A model generated the notes under the pieces. The model worked only from the letters and a program-made list of their open reading frames with translations. It searched no databases and was not told the origin of the DNA. The position numbers were made by a program, and so were the translations under genes. DNA of 64,000 nt from Engelhardtia mirabilis (GTDB taxonomy: Bacteria; Planctomycetota; UBA1135; GCA-002686595): contig CP036296.1 in the NCBI GenBank assembly GCA_007751255.1, forward strand, positions 2,728,001 through 2,792,000, given 5' to 3'. Below are positions 1 to 7,455 of the stretch, piece by piece; within the stretch, counting starts at the first letter, position 1; each line of letters begins with the position of its first letter.

Positions 1-1387
1 GGAAGCGACGCTCGCTCGGGTCGCGCCCGAGGTCGAAGAGGCCCGGCTTCAGCCCCGGCCCGGGTCGCAGGACCTTCCAGCCAGGTCCGCGCACACCGCG
101 CACATCGAGGGACAGGGGCCGCACGGTCAGCTCCAAGGGCAGCGGGCGTTCCACCTGCGCGCCACCTTCGATCGCGGGGCGCAGGCTGTGCCCGAAGACG
201 CCGCTGCCGAAGTCGACAAGACGCGCGTAGTCGGCGATCGTCGGCGCCACGTCGACCAGGCCCACCAGCGGCGCGATCGTGCGTCCGGCCGGGATCGTGC
301 CGGGCAGTCGCAACAGCAGCGGCACCCGCAGAACCTCGTCGTACAGCCCGTTCTTGTGGCCGAAATTCTGGTGATCGAGGAACTCCTCGCCGTGGTCGGA
401 GGTGACCACCACCAGTGAGTCGTCGAGCCGACCGCGCGCCTCGAGGGCAGCGAGCATGCGACCGATGTTGTCGTCCGTGTAGCGGATCTCGGCGTCGTAC
501 AGGGAGATCAGTCGCGCCAGGTCGCGGTCGTCGAGGGGCTCCTTGTCGACCAGGAAGCGCCGTCCGTAGTCCTTGAAGTCCTGACCGTCGATCGGACCGT
601 CGTAGCGCTCGGCGCCGGGAAAGAAGATGTCGAAGGCGCGCGGCGCGTTGTAGTCGTAGTGCACGTCCCACATGTGCACGAAGGCGAAGTAGCGCTCGTC
701 GTCGCCGATCTCCGCCAGGCGCCGCTCGAAGGCACCGACTACGGCCGGCCCGGTGACGCCGTGGTGGGAGCGCTCGTGCAGGCTGCGGACGTCGCCCCAG
801 GCTTCGCTGCCGGGCGCAACGCCGTCGACGCCGAACATGCCGTCGGCGTCGGCCACCGCGACACTCGAACAGTCGTCGTAGGTCTCGAATCCGCGGCCGA
901 AGCCGAACCAGGGGTGCAGGTTGGGTCCGGACCAGATGCCGAAGGTCCGCCAGCCCTCGTCGGCGAAGGCTTCGGCCAAGAGTTGGTGCTCAGGGCTCAG
1001 CCGATCGGGCAGGTCGCGCACCCCGTGCACCTCGTCAGGCTGGCCCGTGAGCAGGGCCAGGTGGGACGGCAGGGTCCAACTGGTGGTCGAAACGACCTGT
1101 TCGAAGCGCGTGCCCTGGTCGGCCAGCAGCCGGTCGATGTTGGGCGTGGTCGCTTCCGCAGGTGCCGTGCTGCTGCGGTAGCCGTAGGACGAGAGGTGGT
1201 CCGCGCGCAGGCTGTCGATGCTGATCAACAGGACCCCCCGCGGCCCGCTCTCAGGGCCACCGCCACAGCCCGTCGCCAGGCCGGCCAGGATCGCGAGGGC
1301 GGCCGCCCCGCTGTGGGGGCCCGCGACCGGTCGTCGATCGGCGGGTTGGATCGCCGCGGGTCGCGATCGTTGGTCGAAGCTGGGCAT
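1..1387 (-). CDS. Sulfatase/phosphatase-fold (alkaline phosphatase superfamily) lipoprotein, 3' end missing
   Basis: The gene reads leftward from ATG 1387-1385 and runs off the window edge, so its C-terminus is missing. The N-terminus has a hydrophobic stretch ending at Cys41 (LATGC), a weak lipobox. The motifs are those of the sulfatase fold: ISIDSLRADHLSSYGY near residues 55-70 (metal Asp), TTSWTLPSHLALLTG near 101-115, later TSDHGEEF and GHKNGLYDE. In true sulfatases the signature is C/S-x-P-S-R, and the Cys or Ser becomes formylglycine. Here the matching residues are T105-L-P-S-H109, so formylglycine cannot form. Thr is the nucleophile in phosphatases and phosphoglycerol or phosphoethanolamine transferases of the same fold, so sulfatase activity is doubtful. 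The substrate is unknown. Confidence 0.88.
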   Translation of the reverse strand, partial: MPSFDQRSRPAAIQPADRRPVAGPHSGAAALAILAGLATGCGGGPESGPRGVLLISIDSLRADHLSSYGYRSSTAPAEATTPNIDRLLADQGTRFEQVVSTTSWTLPSHLALLTGQPDEVHGVRDLPDRLSPEHQLLAEAFADEGWRTFGIWSGPNLHPWFGFGRGFETYDDCSSVAVADADGMFGVDGVAPGSEAWGDVRSLHERSHHGVTGPAVVGAFERRLAEIGDDERYFAFVHMWDVHYDYNAPRAFDIFFPGAERYDGPIDGQDFKDYGRRFLVDKEPLDDRDLARLISLYDAEIRYTDDNIGRMLAALEARGRLDDSLVVVTSDHGEEFLDHQNFGHKNGLYDEVLRVPLLLRLPGTIPAGRTIAPLVGLVDVAPTIADYARLVDFGSGVFGHSLRPAIEGGAQVERPLPLELTVRPLSLDVRGVRGPGWKVLRPGPGLKPGLFDLGRDPSERRF

Positions 1388-1534
1388 CTGGGGTGAGGGG
1401 CGGTGGGAGGGCCGGGCCAGCTCCGAATCGGGTCCGCGACAGGCGCAACCGTAGGTGGACCCCCCAGGGGCGGTCAAGCCGACCGATCGGTGCGACGGAG
1501 CGCTGCGGAGTCGGCTCCGGGGGCGCGGACTCGT

Positions 1535-1540
1535 TAGGAT
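1535..1540 (+). promoter_or_regulatory. -10-like hexamer TAGGAT
   Basis: TAGGAT lies 23 nt before ATG 1564 of the M1-peptidase-like gene. It resembles TATAAT. No good -35 box was seen at 16-18 nt upstream, so this is a motif match only. Confidence 0.35.
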
Positions 1541-1563
1541 GCGCCGCCCGCTCTACAAGCTCC

Positions 1564-3993
1564 ATGATCTCGTTCCCGCAGCTCCCGTCGGCCGTCGCGC
1601 CGGTCCTCCTCCTCGTCGCATCCACGCTCCTGGGCGGCTGCCGGTCAGCGACCGTCGACGGGCGCCCCGAGGGTGCCTCCGAGCCGGCTCCCGAAGCGCC
1701 GCCCGTGGCGTTGGAGCACGTCTCCCTGGCGCTCTCCGTGGATCCCGAGGCTCGGGTCATCCACGGCCTCGCCGACCTTCGGGTGCGGGCCGACGCGCCG
1801 CGGGTGGAGTGGTTGCCCCTGCGCCTGGAGCGCCTCGCGGTCGAATCGGTGACCGACGCCGCGGGCGCCGAGCTGCCCTTCAGCCACCAGGACGGCGAGC
1901 TGGCGATCATGCTCGGCGGTCCGCTGCTCGAGGGCGAGACGATCGAGGTCCAGGTTGCCTACAGCGGCCGCCCCGAGCGCGGCCTGGCCTTCGTCGACGA
2001 GCCTGCCATCGGCGGTCGCGTGGCCGTGACCGACGGCCGCCCCGGCACGTCGGCCTGGTGGTACCCGTCGGTGGTGCGCCCCGGGCAGAGGATCACGTCG
2101 GACCTGACCCTGGACCTGCCCGCGAGCTGGATCGCCGCGGGCTCCGGCCGACGCCAGCGCACCGAGGCCGACGGGCGGGCGACGGTGCGATTCGACTCGG
2201 TCACCAGCCACGCTCCCGATCAACTGGGCTTCGCCGCGGGACCCTACCTGCGCGTCGCGACGAACGTCGCAGGGGTGGAACTCTCCGCCCTCGGCGCGCC
2301 CGTGCGTCGCGCCGACCTGGAGGCCGCCCTGGCCGAGCTGGTCCGCGCCCTGGCGTTCGGCCGCGAGCTGATCGGCGCCGCGGCCCTGCCCCCGTCCATG
2401 AGTGTGGTCCACGCCCCCTCGGCCCAGCGCCCCGGCGCGGGGGCCTTTGGCGTCGCCTTCGTCGAGGATCTCGGTCGCTCGGCGGTCGCGACACGGACCC
2501 TCGACAGCGCCCTGTGCGGAGCGCTGGTTGCGAAGGAGTGGTCCGACGTCTGGTTGGCGCCGGCCCTGGGTCGCTACGCCACGGCCCTGTACGTCGAGTC
2601 CATCGGTGGGCGCGAGGCCCTCACGGCCGCGCTCGAGCAGGCCGCCATCCAGGGAGCTTCGCGCCGTCCCGACGGTCCCACCGGTGCCCTCTCGACCGAG
2701 GACTTCGTCGACCCCAGTGACTTGGTCGACGGCGGCTGGCGCGGCGCGGTCGGCGCGCAGGTGCTGCACCTGGTTCGCGGAGTTGCCGGCGACGCGGCCT
2801 TCGTCGAGGGCCTGCGCGAGCTGATCACCGCCGGGCGCGAGGGCGCGGTCACCGACGACTTCTTCTTCGCGCGGGTCGGCGCCCTGGCGCAGCTCGACCT
2901 GACCACCCTGCGCGAGCAGTGGGTCGACGCACCCGGTGCCCCCGACATCGAGGTCTCTTGGGACTACGACGCCAGCGCCGGCGAGGTCGCCCTGCGCGTG
3001 CGCCAGCGCCAGAGCGGCGGCGACGGGACGCCGCGGGTGTTCGAGGTGCCGGTCGAGGTCGAGGTCGTGGTCGGCTCCCAGACGGACGTCCACCGCACCG
3101 CGATCGGCGCGCGCAAGGAGACCCTGCGCTTCACCGCGACGTCGCGGCCGCGTTGGGTGCGCTTCGACCGCGGCGGTTGGCTGCCCGGCACGATCGTCGA
3201 GCAGAAGTCCGACGACGAGTGGATGGCCCTGACCACCGCCCGCGACGACGCCTTCGGGCGCGCGGTGGCGGTGCAGGCCTTGGCTCGCACGGCGGTCAAC
3301 GCGCGGGAGAGCGAGCGCGCGATCTACTTGACCCAGCTCGGCGGCCGCCTCGAGCGCGACGACAGCGCGCGGGTCCGCAGGGCAGCCGCCCACGGCCTGG
3401 GCGACATGGGCGGCAACGCCGCGCGCCTGTGGCTCGAGCGCGCCGCGAGGGTGGACGAGGATGCGAGCGTGCGCGCCGCGGCGCTGACGGCGCTCGAGGC
3501 CTTCGCGCCCTCGGTCGACCTGGCCAACCTGGCCGTGCAACGCATGGAGCAGGATCCGGAAGTGGCCGTGGCCGCCATCGGCCTGCGGGCCGCCGCCGAG
3601 CCCGAGAGTGCGGCGTCCTTCCTGCGCTCGCGCTGGTCGGCCGCGCCCGACCCGCGGGTGCGCGCCGCCCTGGTCGAGGCCTTGGCCGCCAACCAGGGCT
3701 CCGAGAGCGAGCCGTGGCTCTTGACCACGGCGCGCGACGTGAGCCAGCCGACGATCGTGCGCCGCGCGGCCCTGGGCGCCCTCGCCGATCGGAGCAGCGT
3801 CACCAACAAGACCGCCGACGGTGTCGCGGCCCTCTTGGACGAGGCTCCGGTGGGGGTTCGCGAAGCCGCCGTCGAGGCCCTCGCCGCCTGGCCCAACGCA
3901 CCCGCGCGCCGCGCCCTCGAGGCCCACTACGCCCACAGCGTGGAGCCCGCCGAGCGCCGCGTGATCGAGGCCGCCCTGCGCCTCGACCGATGA
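1564..3993 (+). CDS. Peptidase M1-like lipoprotein with C-terminal HEAT repeats, catalytic motif absent
   Basis: The frame is open upstream, but ATG 1564 gives a clean lipoprotein signal (hydrophobic run, then LLGGC), so this start was chosen (809 aa). Residues about 30-250 resemble the M1 aminopeptidase N-terminal beta domain (WWYPSVVRPGQ, SHAPDQLGFAAGPY). The catalytic-domain region follows, with the late M1 pattern of a hydrophobic helix and a leucine-rich 'GAQVLHLVRGVAGD'. The expected HExxH(x18)E is not there. The aligned stretch reads LVAKEWSDVWLAPALGRYAT around Lys324, lacking both zinc His residues and the catalytic Glu. From about residue 557 onward there are HEAT-like alpha repeats. 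This is probably an exported, non-proteolytic binding or scaffold protein. The 13-nt gap to the next gene suggests co-transcription. Confidence 0.85.
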   Translation: MISFPQLPSAVAPVLLLVASTLLGGCRSATVDGRPEGASEPAPEAPPVALEHVSLALSVDPEARVIHGLADLRVRADAPRVEWLPLRLERLAVESVTDAAGAELPFSHQDGELAIMLGGPLLEGETIEVQVAYSGRPERGLAFVDEPAIGGRVAVTDGRPGTSAWWYPSVVRPGQRITSDLTLDLPASWIAAGSGRRQRTEADGRATVRFDSVTSHAPDQLGFAAGPYLRVATNVAGVELSALGAPVRRADLEAALAELVRALAFGRELIGAAALPPSMSVVHAPSAQRPGAGAFGVAFVEDLGRSAVATRTLDSALCGALVAKEWSDVWLAPALGRYATALYVESIGGREALTAALEQAAIQGASRRPDGPTGALSTEDFVDPSDLVDGGWRGAVGAQVLHLVRGVAGDAAFVEGLRELITAGREGAVTDDFFFARVGALAQLDLTTLREQWVDAPGAPDIEVSWDYDASAGEVALRVRQRQSGGDGTPRVFEVPVEVEVVVGSQTDVHRTAIGARKETLRFTATSRPRWVRFDRGGWLPGTIVEQKSDDEWMALTTARDDAFGRAVAVQALARTAVNARESERAIYLTQLGGRLERDDSARVRRAAAHGLGDMGGNAARLWLERAARVDEDASVRAAALTALEAFAPSVDLANLAVQRMEQDPEVAVAAIGLRAAAEPESAASFLRSRWSAAPDPRVRAALVEALAANQGSESEPWLLTTARDVSQPTIVRRAALGALADRSSVTNKTADGVAALLDEAPVGVREAAVEALAAWPNAPARRALEAHYAHSVEPAERRVIEAALRLDR

Positions 3994-4006
3994 GCGCCCA
4001 GCGGCC

Positions 4007-4582
4007 ATGAGCGCGGCGGACGGCGAGACGGAGCGGCGCGAGGCCGAGCAATCGGCCCGTGTGCCCGAGCCGTCCAGCGCTGACCTCGATCCGGGCGAGC
4101 GGGTGCCTTGGTCCCTGCCGCCCGACGTCAACGTCGACCTGCTCGGGCCGCTCGTGCGCGACATGGGCTTCGCCCTGCGCTCGGAATTCGGCGCCTACAG
4201 CATCTACATGCTGCTGCCCCTCGTCGCGCGCAACGCTGAGCTGCGCCGCCTCTTGGTCGCCCTGCGCGACGAGCAACGGGAGCAGGTCGCCGGGCTGCGC
4301 GCCCTGATCTCCGACCTGGGCGGCAACCCGCCGGCCAGTCGTTGGACCCGCGCCGTGGCCGCCTGGGGCCTGTTCGCGATCACACCGGTGGTCGGCTCAC
4401 GCTTCGCCCTGCGCCTGTGCCTCGAGGCCGAGCGCACGGTCATGCGTTGGTACGCCGAGTACGCGATCCACCTGGCCGAACGGGGATTGATCGAGCCCGC
4501 CATCCGCTGCCGCGAGTTCTGCATGGTCAAGCGCATCCACGCCTCGCGCCTGGGGACCTTCGTGGATCGGGTGCGGAGCTAG
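4007..4582 (+). CDS. Hypothetical helical protein, possibly ferritin-like
   Basis: This 191-aa protein starts 13 nt after the M1-like gene. The first 45 residues are polar and Pro/Glu-rich. The rest is predicted helical, with Glu/His/Arg-rich helices and a hydrophobic stretch near AAWGLFAITPVVGSRFALRL. The helix pattern (EFGAYSIYMLLPLVAR, EREQVAGLRALI, EAERTVMRWYAEYAIHLAE) recalls ferritin-like four-helix bundles, but no full di-iron motif was identified, so no function is assigned. Its stop codon, TAG 4580-4582, lies in the CTAG end of the inverted-repeat element that follows. The original C-terminus may therefore have been altered by the insertion. Confidence 0.75.
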   Translation: MSAADGETERREAEQSARVPEPSSADLDPGERVPWSLPPDVNVDLLGPLVRDMGFALRSEFGAYSIYMLLPLVARNAELRRLLVALRDEQREQVAGLRALISDLGGNPPASRWTRAVAAWGLFAITPVVGSRFALRLCLEAERTVMRWYAEYAIHLAERGLIEPAIRCREFCMVKRIHASRLGTFVDRVRS

Positions 4583-4745
4583 TGTCCTGGATCAGTCCTT
4601 CGGCCTCATATCCCGGGCTCCGATCGCCGCTGGCGTCGCTAGCGCCTCCTCCGAGTCTCGCGGCGGATACGCGTCGTCGGCGCGCCTAGCCAGCATCGAT
4701 CGGACCTCCGGGAAGTGACGCCGAATTTCTGATCCAGGACACTAG
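4579..4745. mobile_element. MITE-like element, 167 bp, 17-bp perfect terminal inverted repeats
   Basis: The left end CTAGTGTCCTGGATCAG (4579-4595) is exactly the reverse complement of the right end (4729-4745). Both outer ends are CTAG. The 133 bp between them have no long ORF and are not otherwise symmetric. A short non-coding element with perfect terminal repeats and a TA/CTAG boundary fits a MITE mobilised by an IS630/Tc1-mariner-type transposase. No transposase is present in the window, so the family is inferred. The left CTAG provides the stop codon of the preceding gene. The terminal sequence recurs at 34868-34882. Confidence 0.65.
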
Positions 4746-5123
4746 CCCGCGTCGGTGCGCGCAGGTCCACCGTTCGGAGGGCGATCGCGGCTCACCCGAG
4801 ACGAGCTGCGCGGGGCACCGTCGACTTCGGCGGCGTTCGCGAGTGGTGGATCGGACCCCGACTTCGGCCCGGGGGCGCGTCGATGGGGCGAGGGCCCATG
4901 TCGGCGAGTGCAAGTAAGGCCGCCGTTCAGGGGCCGCGAGCCGAGCATTCAGCCGCCGCTGGCAAGGGTCCTGGGTGGGCAGCGCGGCCCGATCGCAAGG
5001 AGCCGAGCGTCCGGGTCGGGTCGCCGAGCCTATCCTCGAACTCCGACGTCGCGTTGCTTCCGATCGGGGAGAGCCTCGATCCGCGCGACGCTCTCTTGCT
5101 CGACCTTGAACCGAGGACTTGTC
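4746..5123. other. Intergenic region, 378 bp
   Basis: This stretch lies between the inverted-repeat element and the FG-GAP gene. The only ORFs are short overlapping frames without recognisable motifs. A -10-like TATCCT occurs at 5031-5036, 87 nt before the chosen start. Nothing else was seen. Confidence 0.5.
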
Positions 5124-6764
5124 GTGAACTTCGATCTACGTTACGCGCTCCCGGCAACCTGTCTGACCGCCGCCCTCGCGACGCCCGCGATGGCCCAGTG
5201 TCACCGTCAATCCGTAGTCGATCCCCAGGCTGCCGGAGGCGATCGATTCGGAACCGCGGTGGCGTTGCACGGCGACCGCGCCGCCGTGTCCGCATCGCGG
5301 TCGGCGTTCGACCCCCTCGGCCCGGGGCGCATCTTCGTCTACCAACGTGTCGCGGGCGGCGAGTGGCTACCGGCTGGCTTCTTGGACGCACCCGCTGGCG
5401 AAGAGGTCTTGCTGTTCGGGCAGGCCATCGCCCTGGGCGGCGACTTCCTCGTGGCGTCGGGATACGCTCCCCAGATTCCCGGGGCCACCGGCACCAACGG
5501 CCTGTTCGTGCACGCCTGGAACGGGAGCGAGTTCAGCTTCGTCCAGAAGCTCGAGACCGAGCAGCCGATCAGCAGCGCCCAGGGAGGCATCGTCGTGGCG
5601 GACGGGGATCGGATCGCCGTCGGCTTCCCGGACGGCTCGCCGAAGGGCTTCGTCAAGGTCTTCGCCCGCCAGGGCGGCCTGTGGTCCCTGGAACAGTCCT
5701 TGGGCGCGCCCCACTCGCTCGACGTCTTCGACTTCGGTATCGGCCTCGACCTGGACGGGGACGAGTTGGTCGTCTCGGCCCGTCGAAATTTCGCCCTGCA
5801 CTACCAGCGCGGCGCCAGCGGTACCTGGGACCTGACCCAGACCATCGAGCTCGAGCGCTGCTACGAGGCCGAGCTGGCGGGAGACGTCCAGCTCGTCGGC
5901 GACGACGTCCTCGCGGTCGTGCGTGCCGGCGGGCCGATCGACGACAACTGCTTCTCCCGCGTCGAGGTCTATCGCCGACCCGCGCCCGGGCAGCCCTTCG
6001 CCGCGATCCAGTCGATCCTCCAGCCGGCTGCGACCCTGGATCAGGCCTTCGGCATGGAGATGGCGGCCGACGGCGAGCGCATGGCCATCGGAAGCTGGGA
6101 GCCGGACTTTATCGCGGCCGTGCCCAATGGCGACGTCTGGGTCTACGCCCGCGAGAACGGCGTCTGGGGACCGGTCGGGTCGGTGGGCCCGCCGTGGCCG
6201 GCGAACAACTACACCGGCATCGGCACGGTGCTCGCTGCCTCGGGTGACACGCTGCTGACCGGCGCCATGGAGGACAACACCGTCGACTTCCAGGCCGGCT
6301 CGGCCTCGTTCTGGTCCCTCACGGGAGCGGGCTGCCCAAGCCTCTCCGCCCACCCGCCGGTGAGCTCGATCGACTACATGAATGGGGTGCCGAGCTACGC
6401 TCCGGCGCGCCGTCAGGACCTGGTGCTCGACGCTGGCCCGAGCCATGGGCTGGAGCTGTACCTGCTGCTCGGTTCTCTCTCGGGGACGTCGCCGGGCGTC
6501 GCGGTCGACGGGCTCCTGCTGCCGCTGGTGGCGGACTCGTGGTTCGCCCAGACCCTCGGCGCGCCGAATCAGCCGCCGATGGAGCACTCCTTCGGCGCCC
6601 TGGACGCCCAGGGACGAGCCCTTGCCGCGATCCAGGTCCCGGCGCCCTTGGACCAGTCGTTCGCGGGCGTCGAGTTCCACCACGCCTTCGTCACCATCGC
6701 CTCCGCCCCGGCCCTGGCCGTGACCGGCGTCAGCGAGGGCGTCGCCTTCACCCTGGTCCCCTGA
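5124..6764 (+). CDS. Secreted FG-GAP repeat protein
   Basis: GTG 5124 is followed at once by a signal peptide ending ATPAMA-Q, so it is preferred over the far-upstream ATG in the same open frame (546 aa). The mature protein has repeated units of the form 'A.HGDRAAVSA...G.IFVYQR....W', 'FGQAIALGGDFLVASG.....G..GLFVHAWNG', and 'FGIGLDLDGDELVVSA'. These match the FG-GAP repeat family that folds as a beta-propeller. A Cys-containing hinge (GAGCPSL) leads to a beta-rich C-terminal domain of about 130 residues with no recognised name. The protein is probably exported to the cell surface or periplasm. Its ligand is unknown. Confidence 0.82.
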   Translation: MNFDLRYALPATCLTAALATPAMAQCHRQSVVDPQAAGGDRFGTAVALHGDRAAVSASRSAFDPLGPGRIFVYQRVAGGEWLPAGFLDAPAGEEVLLFGQAIALGGDFLVASGYAPQIPGATGTNGLFVHAWNGSEFSFVQKLETEQPISSAQGGIVVADGDRIAVGFPDGSPKGFVKVFARQGGLWSLEQSLGAPHSLDVFDFGIGLDLDGDELVVSARRNFALHYQRGASGTWDLTQTIELERCYEAELAGDVQLVGDDVLAVVRAGGPIDDNCFSRVEVYRRPAPGQPFAAIQSILQPAATLDQAFGMEMAADGERMAIGSWEPDFIAAVPNGDVWVYARENGVWGPVGSVGPPWPANNYTGIGTVLAASGDTLLTGAMEDNTVDFQAGSASFWSLTGAGCPSLSAHPPVSSIDYMNGVPSYAPARRQDLVLDAGPSHGLELYLLLGSLSGTSPGVAVDGLLLPLVADSWFAQTLGAPNQPPMEHSFGALDAQGRALAAIQVPAPLDQSFAGVEFHHAFVTIASAPALAVTGVSEGVAFTLVP

Positions 6765-6853
6765 CGGGCGGCCCCCCGGCCGACGTCCCTCGCGGCGGGA
6801 GGCGTCGGTTCGGGCCCGCCCCCGCCGCAGTGGCTCCCCGTCTCCGAGCGGCG

Positions 6854-6859
6854 TAGGAT
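6854..6859 (+). promoter_or_regulatory. -10-like hexamer TAGGAT, likely leaderless start
   Basis: TAGGAT ends 8 nt before ATG 6868. A start site at the usual distance would fall on or next to the A of the ATG, leaving no space for an SD. Confidence 0.45.
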
Positions 6860-6867
6860 CGCGCCCA

Positions 6868-7443
6868 ATGGCGTGGATCCGCACCGTGTCCGACGACGAG
6901 GCCCAGGGCTTCCTCGCCCGGCAGTTCGCCGCCGCGCGTGCGCGGGCCGGGCGGGTGTTCGGGATCGTGCGGCTGATGAGCCTGCAGCCCAGGACCCTCG
7001 ACGCGTCGATGGGGCTGTACCAGGCCGTGATGTTCGGCTCCGGCGGGCTCGCTCGGCGTCAGCGGGAGATGCTCGCCGTCGTGGTCAGTCGCGCCAACCA
7101 GTGCCACTACTGAACACGGGCGCACCAGATGGACCTCCGTGCCGAGCTGTCCGACTTCGACGAGGCCCGCCGCCACGCGTTGGTTGAGGCCCTGGGCGAT
7201 GATTGGCGTCGCGCCGAGCTCGACGAGGTCGACGTGGCCCTGTGCGAGTGGGCTGAGACGCTCACGCTCCGTCCCGCGGACTGTGGTCCGCAGTCGCTCG
7301 ATCGACTGCGCGCCGTCGGCCTGGACGACGTGGCGATCCACGACGCGGCCCAGGTGGTGAGCTACTTCAACTACATCAACCGCCTGGCCGATGGGCTCGG
7401 GGTGGACCTCGAGCCCGAGATGGACCCGCCGCCGTCGCGCTGA
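6868..7443 (+). CDS. AhpD-like/peroxidase-related protein, probable selenoprotein (Sec82 at TGA)
   Basis: The frame from ATG 6868 is interrupted only by TGA 7111-7113, then continues without a shift to the stop at 7441-7443, giving 191 aa. That is a usual length for the family. Family features (carboxymuconolactone decarboxylase/AhpD fold) occur on both sides of the TGA: MAWIRTV, GLARRQREMLAVVVSRANQCHY before it and TRAHQMDLRAEL, VVSYFNYINRLADGLG after it. The TGA sits exactly where homologues have the second Cys of the CxxC redox pair, giving C79-H-Y-U82. AhpD-like selenoproteins with CxxU are an established bacterial group. A hairpin suited to a bacterial SECIS follows directly. Alternatives are a Cys-to-stop mutation (TGC or TGT to TGA) or a sequencing error. 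Confidence 0.85.
7111..7141 (+). promoter_or_regulatory. Candidate bacterial SECIS element
   Basis: Directly after the TGA, CACGG (7115-7119) pairs with CCGTG (7137-7141). Inside this, CC (7125-7126) pairs with GG (7131-7132) around an AGAT loop. The loop begins about 16 nt after the UGA, at the short end of the range known for bacterial SECIS elements. The upper stem is weak, so the fold is only suggestive. Confidence 0.5.
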
Positions 7444-7455
7444 GCGGCCTCGCCC

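Noticed and set aside
1393..4164. Very long antisense and shifted ORFs, for example 1645-4164 minus, 13100-15697 plus and 39196-42285 plus
   Set aside because: They lie opposite or out of frame with well-supported genes, are low-complexity or Arg/Gly-rich, and have no family motifs. High GC makes long spurious frames common.
4686..4948. Small minus-strand ORFs near the inverted-repeat element
   Set aside because: They are short, overlap each other in different frames, and have no recognisable sequence.
7111..7113. Plain frameshift or broken AhpD gene
   Set aside because: The frame does not change across the TGA, family sequence continues directly, and the codon sits exactly at the redox Cys, so selenocysteine fits better. 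A nonsense mutation cannot be excluded from sequence alone.
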